Assembly: GCF_963576545.1 (NCBI RefSeq)
Contig: NC_083656.1
Location: forward strand, 9,386,346-9,450,345
Reading direction: 5' to 3'
DNA from: Limanda limanda
Taxonomy: Eukaryota > Chordata > Actinopteri > Pleuronectiformes > Pleuronectidae
Length of the DNA: 64,000 bases
Numbering within the stretch: position 1 is the first letter of the stretch; the number at the start of each line of letters is the position of its first letter. The position numbers were made by a program, and so were the translations under genes. Below, one piece after another: positions 36,982-64,000 of the stretch. Below the pieces are notes generated by a model that was given only the letters and a program-made list of their open reading frames with translations, had not been told where the DNA came from and searched no databases.

Positions 36982-39900
36982 CGGACAGCGAGTGGACTGA
37001 CGGGGCGGCGTCCCGAAGGGTTGACTCGGTCACTGTCAGGGAAACACGGACCTGATTTATCGCAGATGAAGAAGAGGACAAATTAGTTGTCCCCGTCCAC
37101 GTCTGCTTGAATTTGGAGTGACATGCCAAAAAAAAGAGTGACTACAGACAAGGGCAAATCCCGGCACAGGAATACCACTGTGCTTGCATACTGAGCGGCC
37201 AGAACAGCCGACCAGTGCAGTGAACTCGCTGAGAGGAGATTACACAATGGCAGACTTCACATCCACCTGGAGAGACAGATGTGCCCACCCAAGAAGAACG
37301 GCCGTTTCATAGTCTCATTACTTTATCTGGATTGGCTTTGGGATTTAGCAGTGTATGTTTGTTTTGACATTACTGTAGTATACACTGATATTGTGTTTTT
37401 GAAAAAAAAAGGGTCAGGAAAGGCTGTATGTTTGTTTTAGTTTGTGCAAAGTGTTTGACACGTTCATGCTGTATGTAGCACTGAAAACTAGCCGAACCAA
37501 AATGATGCATATATTGTCTTATAAATTAAATAATTGTATAAGAGACGTAAAACGTACAGTACAGCGGACAGTGACACTGCACAGCCCGCCTCAGGTTTTT
37601 TTCAGAAATAATGGGATGAAACACACTCCCATTAATTTGTACGCTACCTTTAATTTCTTTTAGTTTAAGTTTATTGAAGGAGAAAGTACGACTGCGTGTT
37701 TAGTCATTGTTTGTGCCCTGAGAACCCATTTTTTGAAGGACTTGATGACCTGGCTGAGGAGAGCTTTAATAGGAAATATGGGCCTTCTAAACCATCTGCC
37801 TTCGCTGTCATGACTGACGTGTGCCCCTCAGGCTGCTTAGACAAGTGGAGCGTGGCCGACTGTACTTGTTGTTCACTAAGAGGAGTAATCCACAGAGACT
37901 GCCTCATGCTTTCTCACATATTTGCGCAGTATGAACAGGGAAGGGGAAATGTCTGCAACATCTTTATTTGTCCCTTTTAGAAAAGTGATAACATGTATTT
38001 AAATGACATCCTGTGGTATTACATAGAAAACACAGCGAGGACACAAACGATAAAGCAGCTATGGAAGCAGAAATGGACATTTTGCTGAAGTCAGTGGTCG
38101 AGCTAAAGAAATACTCCTGGCTTTCATCTAACACACACTGAATGTGATATTTGGGTCAGTCCATTGAAGGCAGCAGCTAATATTTGTTTGAGCAACCGTA
38201 GCTGTGTCTCAATTCAGTGGCACAATTAATTTTCACAATAAAATCAGTTTACAATGATTGAACAAGCTAATGCTAGCTAGATTCAATGACAAAGAGATCA
38301 CGATCAAGATTCTTTTCTTGTTTTTGAGCCTCCAGGCAAACAGCATGTTTAAAGTTGTTGTATAGTGGCTCACTTAAAAATATTATTGGCAACAACCTCA
38401 TTTGTCCGTCAGTTTACACTTGTGTTCATAAAGTCAAAGTTAGCGGGTTAACAAACTAGCTTGTTTGCCATGAAAGTTGAGGGTCGGCTAAGCTAACTAG
38501 CTAGATTCCTTCTGTATGGCTACATTGCGATATGTATTAAGGTTATTGTTGTAAAGATGAAATATCTACCTCAAGAGGTGTGATTTGTCAGAAAAACAGA
38601 AGAACTAAAACAATAGATTATGTTTGAATATCATCCTCTGACATATTAACATAATCAATTACAAAATCTATGCTTCACATTTAATGTTTTTGGTCTGAAG
38701 AACAGGACTGTGTAAGAGGTGAAATGATGGTTATGTAGTATAACCCTAATTCTATGATCTAAGGCAGGGATCTGTCTCCCATGCCTTCAGCATACTGGGA
38801 AGACATAACCCTGGAAATAGCTTCTTTTACGAGTAAATCATAACAAAATGAAACTAAAACAAGTTCCTGCATTGCAACTAGCAGTAATTCTTGGTTATTA
38901 ATCAGTTATTGGTTTGGTCCATAACATGTCAGAAAAAAACAAAAGATACTATATTTATTAGCATGGAAGAAGAGAGGGAATTGTTTTGCTTAATTCTTTA
39001 CGAGACCATCAAAATTGTTGCAGACCGACAAATTAGTTCACCAATACAAATTTCCCACGGAAAAATGCATTTCAAGTTTTAAACTAGCAACGGTAAATTA
39101 TCATGGGTCCTTTTAGAATGAGACAGAAACAAACTGTAGATTGGTCAATAGATGAGTCAATTAAGCTAATTCAATGAAATGAAAGGGACATATTTTTTTC
39201 CATTTGAAATAATTTTTGCATCTAAAGCCGCTTTGTTTACATCTGTACGATTAAATCTCCAGATTTGTAGTTAGATGCGTCCACTGGAATTAAATTTATG
39301 ACATTTATAGCATTTCTAAGATACATGGCAACTAATATTTAACATACAGTATTAGTAGTATGTTTGTAGTATGTTTTTTAATGAGATGAATAGCTATAGA
39401 GGGATGGTGTAAATGCAGTTTTACGTGAACACTGAATATATTGAAATTCTGTATATTTATTTAGTCCTGTTGCTTGTAACTCCCAGGCAGTTCTTGAGGA
39501 CAGGTCGCCCACTACATGTTGTTCCTACTGTTTTATGTGCACTTCTTTCTGTATCAGAAGACGGGCAGCTCTGTATCAGAGGGCGTTAGAGTTGACTTAC
39601 TGTAAACAAAGGTGCTTAGCTTCGAAAGAGAGAGACTATAGAATAAGATGTAATGTAAAATGTATTGTAAAAGTTTATATTGCAGATTTTTCAATGGATT
39701 TGGACACATTATGTTTAGGCTGTACACGCAGGAGGCCATTAGTGTATTTACACACAGTGATACAATGATCAGTGATGCGCCAATTGTTATTTTCTGCAGT
39801 TTCACCCTCTGAAAACATTTATTTTTGTGTCCATGAGTTTGAGGATTTGGATAAATGGCTGTTTTTGTTATCTGATTGTGTTGTGTTTGTTGTGTATGGC

Positions 39901-40680
39901 ACTCCCAGACATTTGATGCCTTAAATTCTGTAATATACAGTGTTTTAAAGTTTTTCCATTCACAAAGGCATTTGGATATGTTGACCAAAACAGAGAAACT
40001 AAATCATTGCCTTATTCACTTCCATTCATTAGCTTGATGTTCTGTCTTTATCCCAACTCAGCCGGTAGATTCCTCTCTGCTGATGTTTTGCACTGAGTTG
40101 TTATTTTCTCATAAGCTATAACTATGGTAAAAAAAACAAGCTGATCTCGAAACGATTCGTGTCGACAGGTTTAGACAAATGACAAAGTGAAGAGTATTTT
40201 TGTGTCTTTTGATATATACGTTTGTGTAATTAATTGAAAAGAGTGTATCTGTTTGAGTGTTACAGAATGTGCTGCTTCAAATGCAAACTGAGTTTTAACC
40301 AATGTTGTTAATAGTTGACAGTGCAGTGAGTGTAATATACCTCATTGTGTTATGGTGACTGACTTGACAGCCTGAAGTGTTTTGTTATGTTACCTCCTAA
40401 TTGATTCAACCTTGGCTCAATGCTGCTGCTGCTGCTGCTAATGATGACTAAAATGATGATGATGAGGATGATGATGGAGACTGCAGTTTCATTTCTAGCG
40501 ACGGTAAAATGAGAACATTTGGTGTTGGTGGTCATTTTAATTGTTATGTTGGAAAAAGTTTCAGATTTTGATCACTATGATTTAATTAAACTGTAGACCT
40601 AACCAAAGTGGTCTGGTTCTATTGTGACAACAAAATAATTTAGTATATTGTCCAATAAATTGAGTGAAGTAGTAAACAAT
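36982..40680 (+). other. gpr26: Probable long 3'UTR of gpr26
   Basis: No further exon is visible after the gpr26 stop codon, and sequence is AT-rich with no repeats I recognise apart from a CTG run at 40421-40438. Polyadenylation signals AATAAA occur at 38237-38242 and 40654-40659. The second is followed by a GT-rich stretch and is the better distal candidate. The extent is inferred; an earlier end is equally possible. Confidence 0.4.
40654..40659 (+). promoter_or_regulatory. Candidate distal polyadenylation signal of gpr26
   Basis: AATAAA followed within 35 nt by tgggttgttcttc, a GT-rich downstream element. A proximal alternative is at 38237-38242. Confidence 0.35.
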
Positions 40681-43600
40681 GGGTTGTTCTTCAATGCTTC
40701 TCTACTGGGTAGTTATATCCGAACAATTCATCTCCGCCAAAGCTAACTCCCTGTTATGCCATGTTAAAGAAAGTGAAAATAAATTCCTGGAGCCGTCTGT
40801 TTCTACAGATAAACACATCAGCCATAATTGCCTCTTTAAAGCTGCAGCCAATAGGTGTTTTTTTAGGAGCAAGAAAACATAAAGAGTAGTTATCGTGCTT
40901 GAGTAGTGATTGATGCTCGGTCAGAGCCTCCTGCTGGCTCTGATTGGTGATTTGAAACTGGAGGGGGGGATTCTTTCAATTGCATTATGAGCTGTAGGTG
41001 GAGCCAACAGTCTCTCAGAATCTATCTCTGATGATTAGTGACAGTTTTAGCAGACATGACAAAAAGTTATTATATTATTAAGTCACCCATAATAACACCT
41101 TCAAACATATTGTGGGCCAGGAAGAGAGAAAATGAGGGTTTGACAAGACTGAGATGACTTTCAGAGGGAAGTGATTTTTCACTTCACACCACAGTGCAGG
41201 TGGTAAAGCAACAACATCAGAGTGAGACGCCTGAGATTCTGGACACTGATTCACACCCATGGAGTTGTGATTATCTGCAGGTGGGTGGCGCTGACCGTAC
41301 CGCTCGGCGTAATCACGGTCGACCTGAACCCACTCAGTCGACTGACCTCCCCGAGAGAGGAGGGAACCACAACTCAGAGTGCAAAGTGGACTCTGTCATT
41401 TTTCTTTTTATTACACCTTGACAGGAAATTTAAAGAAAATCACAATCCCTTCTTATTTGTCACAAAGCCATGATCTTTAAACCTTCACGCATTGAAACAA
41501 CTTACAGTATAGGAAATCTGTGCGTAATGTATTTGCAGCTATTTTAGTATTTTTCTTTTTAAATGGGAAAAATTGCAATAACATCTCTTTTTACAGGTTC
41601 TTACAAAGCCTCAAAACACAAAAAAAAGGGTGTAAAAAAAAAAAAAGGCCGGTGACAGCAAAAGAACAAATGTGCTTGTTGACTTTGTTTGGCTGCAAAA
41701 CAAAACAAAATATCAAAATGCACACAAGCGGTCATTTTCCAATAAACCAGCCAGTCCTCTCTTTTATGAGCGCCGCTCTTGTTTTTGTGTTTCATCCAAA
41801 CCCGAAGCTTTTACCTCCACATCCGAATGAGATGGAGGCGAATTTGTGAAAACGGTCATAGGGAATCCAAATGACTTCATATATCAATAAACATAAAAAG
41901 CATGTGGTGGTTATTAGTCCACGTGTTTCTCTCCCATATGTGTGTGTGCTAGAAAATGGGATTCAAATCGTCACTGTGCTGTTATGTCACATTATGTCAT
42001 TACGAATTTATGTGTTTGGCCTTGTTTTTCATCTACATTCTGCATTTTTAACACCACTTTATCATGTTTACTGCAGTATGGTGTCCCCATGTGTCCCTTA
42101 AGGCCACCACACACCCACAGCCCACTTACACTGGTGTTTTCACATATTCTGGCTGATTGGACCTCTTCTCAGGAATTCCTCCTCTGACTGGGAGTGTACA
42201 GGATGTTCATTCTTTTGTTCTGTTGCTGCATTCGTGTCAAATCAGAGTTTCCGTAATTAAGGGTTCCAGGATGTGGCAGGCAAAGCAAACAGTGTTCGAC
42301 TTGTAAATAGACGTTGATTAGACAGAAGTTGAGGCAGCATCAAATCTTTGCTTTCATCTGTTCTCGGACAAGTGCTCTGTTTCTGATTTTCTTAAACCTG
42401 CCGCCCAACGTTTGTGGAAAGTACCTCGATTATCAGCCGATGCTACTCATCATTTATGCGATTTTTTAGGGGTGTGACCAGAGAACATCAATGGAAAGTC
42501 TGTTTCTCCAACTAAATATTATCTTCAAAACCTTCCACTATCACCCTCATCACAGAACTCCTGTGTTTCTGTGTGATGACAGTAAAATCAAGTGAGCACT
42601 ATAATAATCCCTTATTGCAGAGGAAAACTCAGCCAATGTACAAGCAGGATAAATACAGGAGGTCAAACTTGGAGTTGTGGTTGCAGCTCACATTCATTTT
42701 CTCGTGGGGCTGGCCTGCAGGTTTGTTTAAAACCTGTCCAGTCTTCTGACTGCTCAGGTTTCTTGCTCCTCCACACTTTGTTTTAGTAACTTTCTCCAGT
42801 ACAATACACAGTGAGTAGCTGTGTTTTTCTTAGCAGTAGGAGGATGGTCAGAAGGAGGAAAACAAGCCCCATGCTGCATGAAACTGGAATTTCCCAGAGG
42901 TTTAATCCAAACAAGTAAATCCAACCCCACTGACATACGTCTTCCATGTGCTCACGAGGAAGAAGACGGTTAAATGCTGCTAAACTTCGCAAATTAATCC
43001 ATCAATCACAAAACTTTTGCACCACCCTCCGTCTCCTTGGCCGTCCGGTTTGTCTTCTTTGATGTCCAATGAGCCCACTGAGTGTCTAATCTGTCTCCGG
43101 GGCTCTGGGGCGGCGGAGGGGAGAGAGGTTAGGAGCTGGGTTTGCCAGCGCTGCATGGCGACTCGCTCCTGTGATATCCAGGCCCGGCGCACTAAACACT
43201 TCAAAGGCTGGACGGACTTCTGAGGAAGCGATGGCCTTTCAACTGCCGGTGAGGGCAGCTGGTGCCTGTGTCTTCCCACACATCTGCACGGTATCACAGC
43301 TGCAGGCCACAGCGGCTACACTGCACACCCTGCGTACTGTACAACCCCCCCACTCCCCGACCCCACCCTGATCCAAACCCACCTGATGGGATGGTCTGCA
43401 GTCCATGTGGGAAAGGCTTGTATCTTAATTTGTCTCACGAGTTCTTATTATAGATGAAAATCACCACTTGGGAATGGTCAAGTCCGACTTGTTGGATAAA
43501 TACGTGGTCTTTTTTAATCAAATTCAGCCCCAGTGAACTGGTGCCTGCCACAATAATTGCAATACAACACAATTGAAAAACGTTCAAAGTCTGAAACCGA

Positions 43601-44780
43601 CCAAAGCACATCCAGCATGAAAAATCAATAAAATATCCTAGCCAATGTGATGGAACCCGGCCAGAACCTGAATATAATCAAAATTTGTGTCTAACCCGCT
43701 CCCACTCATAAAGACCCTTGGGGAAAGTTATTTTCTCCTTCACCTCTACAAATTTCCAAACATCTCTTTTTCATATGACCTTGGATCTTAACATTGGTGC
43801 AGCATTTGAATGTTGGAGACTCTGATGAACTTTCAACTACGTTGATGTTGCAAACTGTTTACAGAATGTAGAAGTGAAAAGAAACCTATGTAGATATACT
43901 GTACGTTGGCTACATAATCTAATGTTCATTAATTTTTGGCCCTTATAGTGTCAAGGCTCTAGGGATGATCGCCGGTCTGTCCATTTGTACATTTTAATTC
44001 AGACTAATATACATTTATCTTAATAACTATTGGGCGAAGTGCCATGAAATTCTGTTCATGGTGCCAAGATACTAAATCCTATTGACTTTGGAGTTTTCTT
44101 CTTGCTCCACTGGCAGGTTGAAAATTAGCATGAAATTTGGTTCACAGCGTTCAGCATAGGATGAATTGCAGTAATCATTGCAGGTAGACTGTTATTACAG
44201 GACTGAGATGGATGCAAGATTTTTTGAAAGTAAGGCAGGCAAACTTTTACTCCTCCAGCTCAAGCAGGGAGGTACCAGATAACAAAAGAAAAACACTGCA
44301 ATACAGCAATCAAAAACAAATTATATTCATTTTGTATTTGAAAGATTTCATTATCAGTAGATCCCTTTAATAAGCAAAAAATATATACCACTTATATGCT
44401 GTACTCATTTATTTCTGTTTCAATTGAATTCACTGACTATGGTATCGCGCTGCGGTGCTGTGAGTTGATGACAGGTGTGTGAGCCTCCATCCGATAACCT
44501 CTGGAGGGAGAGATAAGAGGTTGAGGTCTTCCTCTAATTGCATGATGGCCAGAGAGAAGGAGGGAGCGGGTGTGTTTTCGTCGGAATGAGTCAGTGATCT
44601 GTAAAAGCCCCAGCAGAGTTCTGATAATTAGAGCCTTTCCACTCCGACACTCCCAGGATACGACCACACCGCAGCAGAAATCAAATAAGATGATGCTTCA
44701 AATTAACCACAGTCATTACAACCGAGTTACAGGACTGTGATGAGGCTTATTTCCCATTAGGGATGTAAGAATCCCAGATA
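40681..44780. other. Intergenic between gpr26 and the LTR element
   Basis: No supportable exon. The stretch 40830-41090 (cagccaataggtg, ctcctgctggctctgattgg, gtggagccaacagtctctca, gcagacatgacaaaaagtta) resembles a dispersed fish repeat that I recall only vaguely. The stretch 43985-44165 (aactattgggcgaagtgcca, aaatttggttcacagcgttc) resembles another. A GC-richer patch at 43000-43250 and an AT-rich block at 44440-44700 are unassigned. Confidence 0.5.
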
Positions 44781-44784
44781 CTTT
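44781..44784. repeat. Target-site duplication, left copy (CTTT)
   Basis: CTTT directly precedes the TG terminus of the LTR; the right copy follows the CA terminus at 46268-46271. Four bases is a length used by several retroviral integrases. Confidence 0.6.
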
Positions 44785-46267
44785 TGTTGTGCAATAATGG
44801 TTAGGAGTGATACCATAAGCTAGTGTGCCTTTAGGCGTTCAATAAATTTGGTTATCAAAAATAGAAAAATAAAACATTAATATTTAAAATATTAATATTA
44901 AATCATATCTTTAGTTTGACTAAGTTCTCGCGGGGCACCACCCTTCATAGAAGGGAAAAGATAGCCAATTTATTGATTAAGATCAGTCTCATTTAGATCT
45001 AGTTCAATTAGAAATCTTAATATTTACTATTAAAGACTATATAATGAACAGTTAAGGTTTATAGAGTTCTTGACAGTGTAGAGGTTGGCAAACTTCACTT
45101 ATGCAACATTAATGACAGGACAAGGTTAAAAGAAAGCATTTATTATAAACATAATAAGTATAAAACACCAATTACTAAACAATATACTAACTAATAAAGA
45201 TGTGTGTGTGTGTGGGTGTGTGTGTGTGTGTGTGTGTGTGTGAGGGTCTCGCTGGTGGCTAACAAAGAGAGTCACACCTTCCTGTGATCTTTTAAGATCT
45301 CTAAGCTAGCAGGCCCCCCCCCCTCCTTCTGGTCGGGGGACGTAGCTAAGTAGGTGAAGAGATATGCGGGATCTGTGAGAATGCTAATCAGAAAATGGCA
45401 GGGTCTGTGTTGAGCCCGACTTACATTAACCTTGATTTAACTTGTAACACAATATCACCACATATATCAAACTTATAAACACCACACAGAATCAAATAAA
45501 CAGTCTTGCTTAGCCTAGTAAAATTATTAAGCCCAGATTATGTTACCAGTCCAAGGACAGGGAGAAAGTTGCTGTGCAGTTCGGTTAGCAGTTCAGGCTT
45601 TTGAAGTCTCTGGTTCGTGTGGTCTCTGCTTCCGCGGTTCTGTTGAGCTGTGCAGTTCAGTTGCTTATTGAAGCCGTAGTTCTTACCTGCAGGACACCGA
45701 GTCGCTGCAAGGAGTTTAGAAGAAGCTTGAGATGCGTGGAGGTTTTCTTGAGAAGATGAGCTGGAAGCTCGACCTTTGACCTCCAGTTGTTGGAAAGAGA
45801 ATATTTGAGCTGGAGGAATCCGGTTCCTCCACTCGCCGATGCAGGAGGAAAGGCCAGCGGCCTGCTGTCCTCAGTGGTGGTCGGTGGAGAAGAGCGCTGC
45901 TGGAGCAGCCTTCGGCCCTCCGAGGGGTTGGAGAAAGAGAGTTACTCTGGGGGAGCCTTGATCTTTTATAGACCCGGTTGCCCCTTGGTCATGGGACCAG
46001 ACTGACCAATTGGAGTTGACCCTGGTAGATATTCGCACCTATGTGCGAAGATGCTGAAACAAAGGGGACATGTTGCCTCCTGGGAGACGGAGTTATTTGA
46101 CCTTCTCAGTACAAAGAGAACACATTGCACTCTGGGAGATTGAGTATTCTCCAGCCCATGCGGCTTGTGGCTTTCTCAAGACAAAGGCCATGTGCTCTCA
46201 GGTTTTGACTTCCAATACAGGCCTGAAAGAGAGGCCTGCCTTTTTGCACAAAAACCATGTCCCAACA
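44785..46267 (-). mobile_element. Isolated (solo) LTR of a retrovirus-like element
   Basis: The plus-strand ends are TGTTG...CAACA, an inverted terminal pair, and both flanks carry CTTT (44781-44784 and 46268-46271), the expected 4-bp target duplication. Promoter signals lie on the minus strand: TATAAAAGA at 45970-45962, about 300 nt from the minus-strand 5' end; a strong donor CTGCAG/GTAAG at 45692-45683; and AATAAA at 45144-45139 and again near 44974-44969. The element is 1483 bp. No protein-coding internal region or second LTR is adjacent, so it is best explained as a solo LTR left by recombination. A GT run at 45201-45241 lies inside it. I cannot assign the family. The length and the early donor would fit spumavirus-like or other complex elements, but that is speculation. 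Confidence 0.7.
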
Positions 46268-46271
46268 CTTT
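46268..46271. repeat. Target-site duplication, right copy (CTTT)
   Basis: CTTT directly follows the CA terminus of the LTR and matches the left copy. Confidence 0.6.
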
Positions 46272-47575
46272 TGATATAAATTAACAGGAAACATCGCAGT
46301 AAATCATAAACACTGACTCCTTTGTCCTCTGAATGTGGAGTCACACTAAAAAGATATAGGCCCGTACTTTTTTCTTATGTTGTGGCCTAATGCTAAAATG
46401 AAATAGTTTCATCCTTATCAATTTACCTTCAACAATCTATGACAGAGGAGAACAGAATTTTTTGATTATTATTTGCAGATTTTTTTAAAAGGAAAAACTG
46501 GAATATGACATTGACATAAACATCCAGAACTTTTGCAATAGAAATAAGCTCCTCCCATTTCCCCTTTTCCGCACATCTATAGGGCTACAGTCCACCTGAG
46601 ATACATTCATTTGATTGGCCAATAAGCAGATATTTTTATGTATATAGCGCTAGTTACGTATTTAGGAAAGTTTGCATTATTCACCGAATATAAAAACCAA
46701 TTGATTTATAGTTGAATGTTCCCTATTAAATAGCTATGTAGTTGCTACAGCTTGATTAGCAGATGAGGATAGCTGTTTTCCTGTTTTAGCATCTTACTCC
46801 CTTTGATTAATCTAATGGAATAGGTCACAATTTACATTTAAGTGCATGTGTAATCTGTAGTGAAATACATTGTAAAAGTTACCCCCCTCACACCTGACAA
46901 TGCAGAGCTCGGAGAGGGGATTGTGTCGAGGCCCAAATTCTTCCAGGTTTCATGAGTTAAATCCAAACTCTACACATGAGCAGCTACAAACGTTCAATCT
47001 GTGCAAACAAGCTCTTTATTTAATAACTTGCCAAAACCATAGTTTATTTAAAATAAAATCAGCGACACACAAAAGGTCACTAAGTCCACAAGCTTCATTC
47101 AAGTGCAGCTAATAAAGCTTTAAAGTAATGGTTTACATAGCTGTGTTACATAAGTTACTATATGTACAGAAGTCATGATCAAATTGTAGTTTAATTGTAT
47201 TTTATGTAGAAAAATAAATTGATTAAATCAATATATATAATCAATATTTATTCATTTATGGTTGACGCCAGTAAGTAATTATTAATATTTATCACAGATT
47301 GAGACAAGGGGATTGAATAAATTTGAAAGAATGAAATACTTTTACCCTTACAGTGGATATCAAGAAAAGTTGACGTGACAACCGTGACCACATGAGCTTA
47401 CGCCTGGGTACAAAACCAAAAAGCATCCCGTTTAAATGAATCCACATTTTTTAAAAATCCAAGATAATTGTGCTGACAGCACTATGGAGGGATCTGACAG
47501 AGGACCAAGCGCCGGTCTCATCAGAACTGGGGATTTTTATTTGTTTATTATTCCTCTGGTTTCTACGTTCAGTCT
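46272..47575. other. Intergenic and 3'UTR of cpxm2
   Basis: There is no exon here. Minus-strand AATAAA signals for cpxm2 lie at 47549-47544 and 47541-47536, very close to the stop codon, and another lies near 47250. The real 3' end cannot be fixed. The sequence between is AT-rich and unremarkable. Confidence 0.5.

Positions 47576-64000
<16,425 letters not shown>

Noticed and set aside
37696..37980. 94-residue open frame downstream of gpr26
   Set aside because: It lies in the probable 3'UTR, shows no family resemblance, and no splice site connects it to anything.
45787..46005. 72-residue open frame within the LTR element
   Set aside because: It lies on the plus strand, opposite the element's promoter signals, and has no recognisable product.

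Overview
This window looks like teleost fish nuclear DNA. I infer this from intron-split vertebrate genes with canonical GT/AG junctions, AT-rich non-coding sequence, many long CA/GT microsatellites and several dispersed repeat types that I associate with fish genomes. A percomorph is my best guess but is not proven. The gene order (gpr26 facing cpxm2) matches the human 10q26 GPR26-CPXM2 neighbourhood.

Layout. Bases 1-3390 are intergenic with repeat debris. Between 3605 and 17586, on the minus strand, lies a six-exon gene that can be joined into a complete 328-residue protein. Its N-terminal half resembles the NERD branch of the PD-(D/E)XK nuclease fold; I do not know a named vertebrate orthologue. 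Its last intron is about 10.8 kb. The presumed 5' side of this gene (17.6-18.5 kb) holds a very long CG/CA repeat and three CRE-like TGACG sites. From about 18.5 to 32.6 kb there is a gene desert with no supportable exon. At 33128-36981 on the plus strand is a complete three-exon gpr26 (336 residues, orphan class A GPCR), followed by a long probable 3'UTR to about 40.68 kb.

Bases 40.7-47.5 kb are intergenic and contain an isolated 1.48 kb LTR-like element (44785-46267) flanked by a CTTT duplication. From 62030 down to 47576 on the minus strand are twelve exons of cpxm2. They encode the end of the pre-discoidin linker, the discoidin domain, a catalytically dead M14 carboxypeptidase domain and a transthyretin-like tail. 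The first exons (signal peptide and basic N-terminus) lie beyond base 64000.

The three genes are not an operon and need not share a pathway. GPR26 is a neuronal-type orphan receptor, CPXM2 is a secreted non-enzymatic carboxypeptidase-family protein, and the NERD-like protein is of unknown role. The gpr26 and cpxm2 genes are tail to tail, and the NERD-like gene and gpr26 are head to head across the desert. All exon joins were made by hand from splice signals, reading phase and family resemblance; no alignment or transcript evidence was available.
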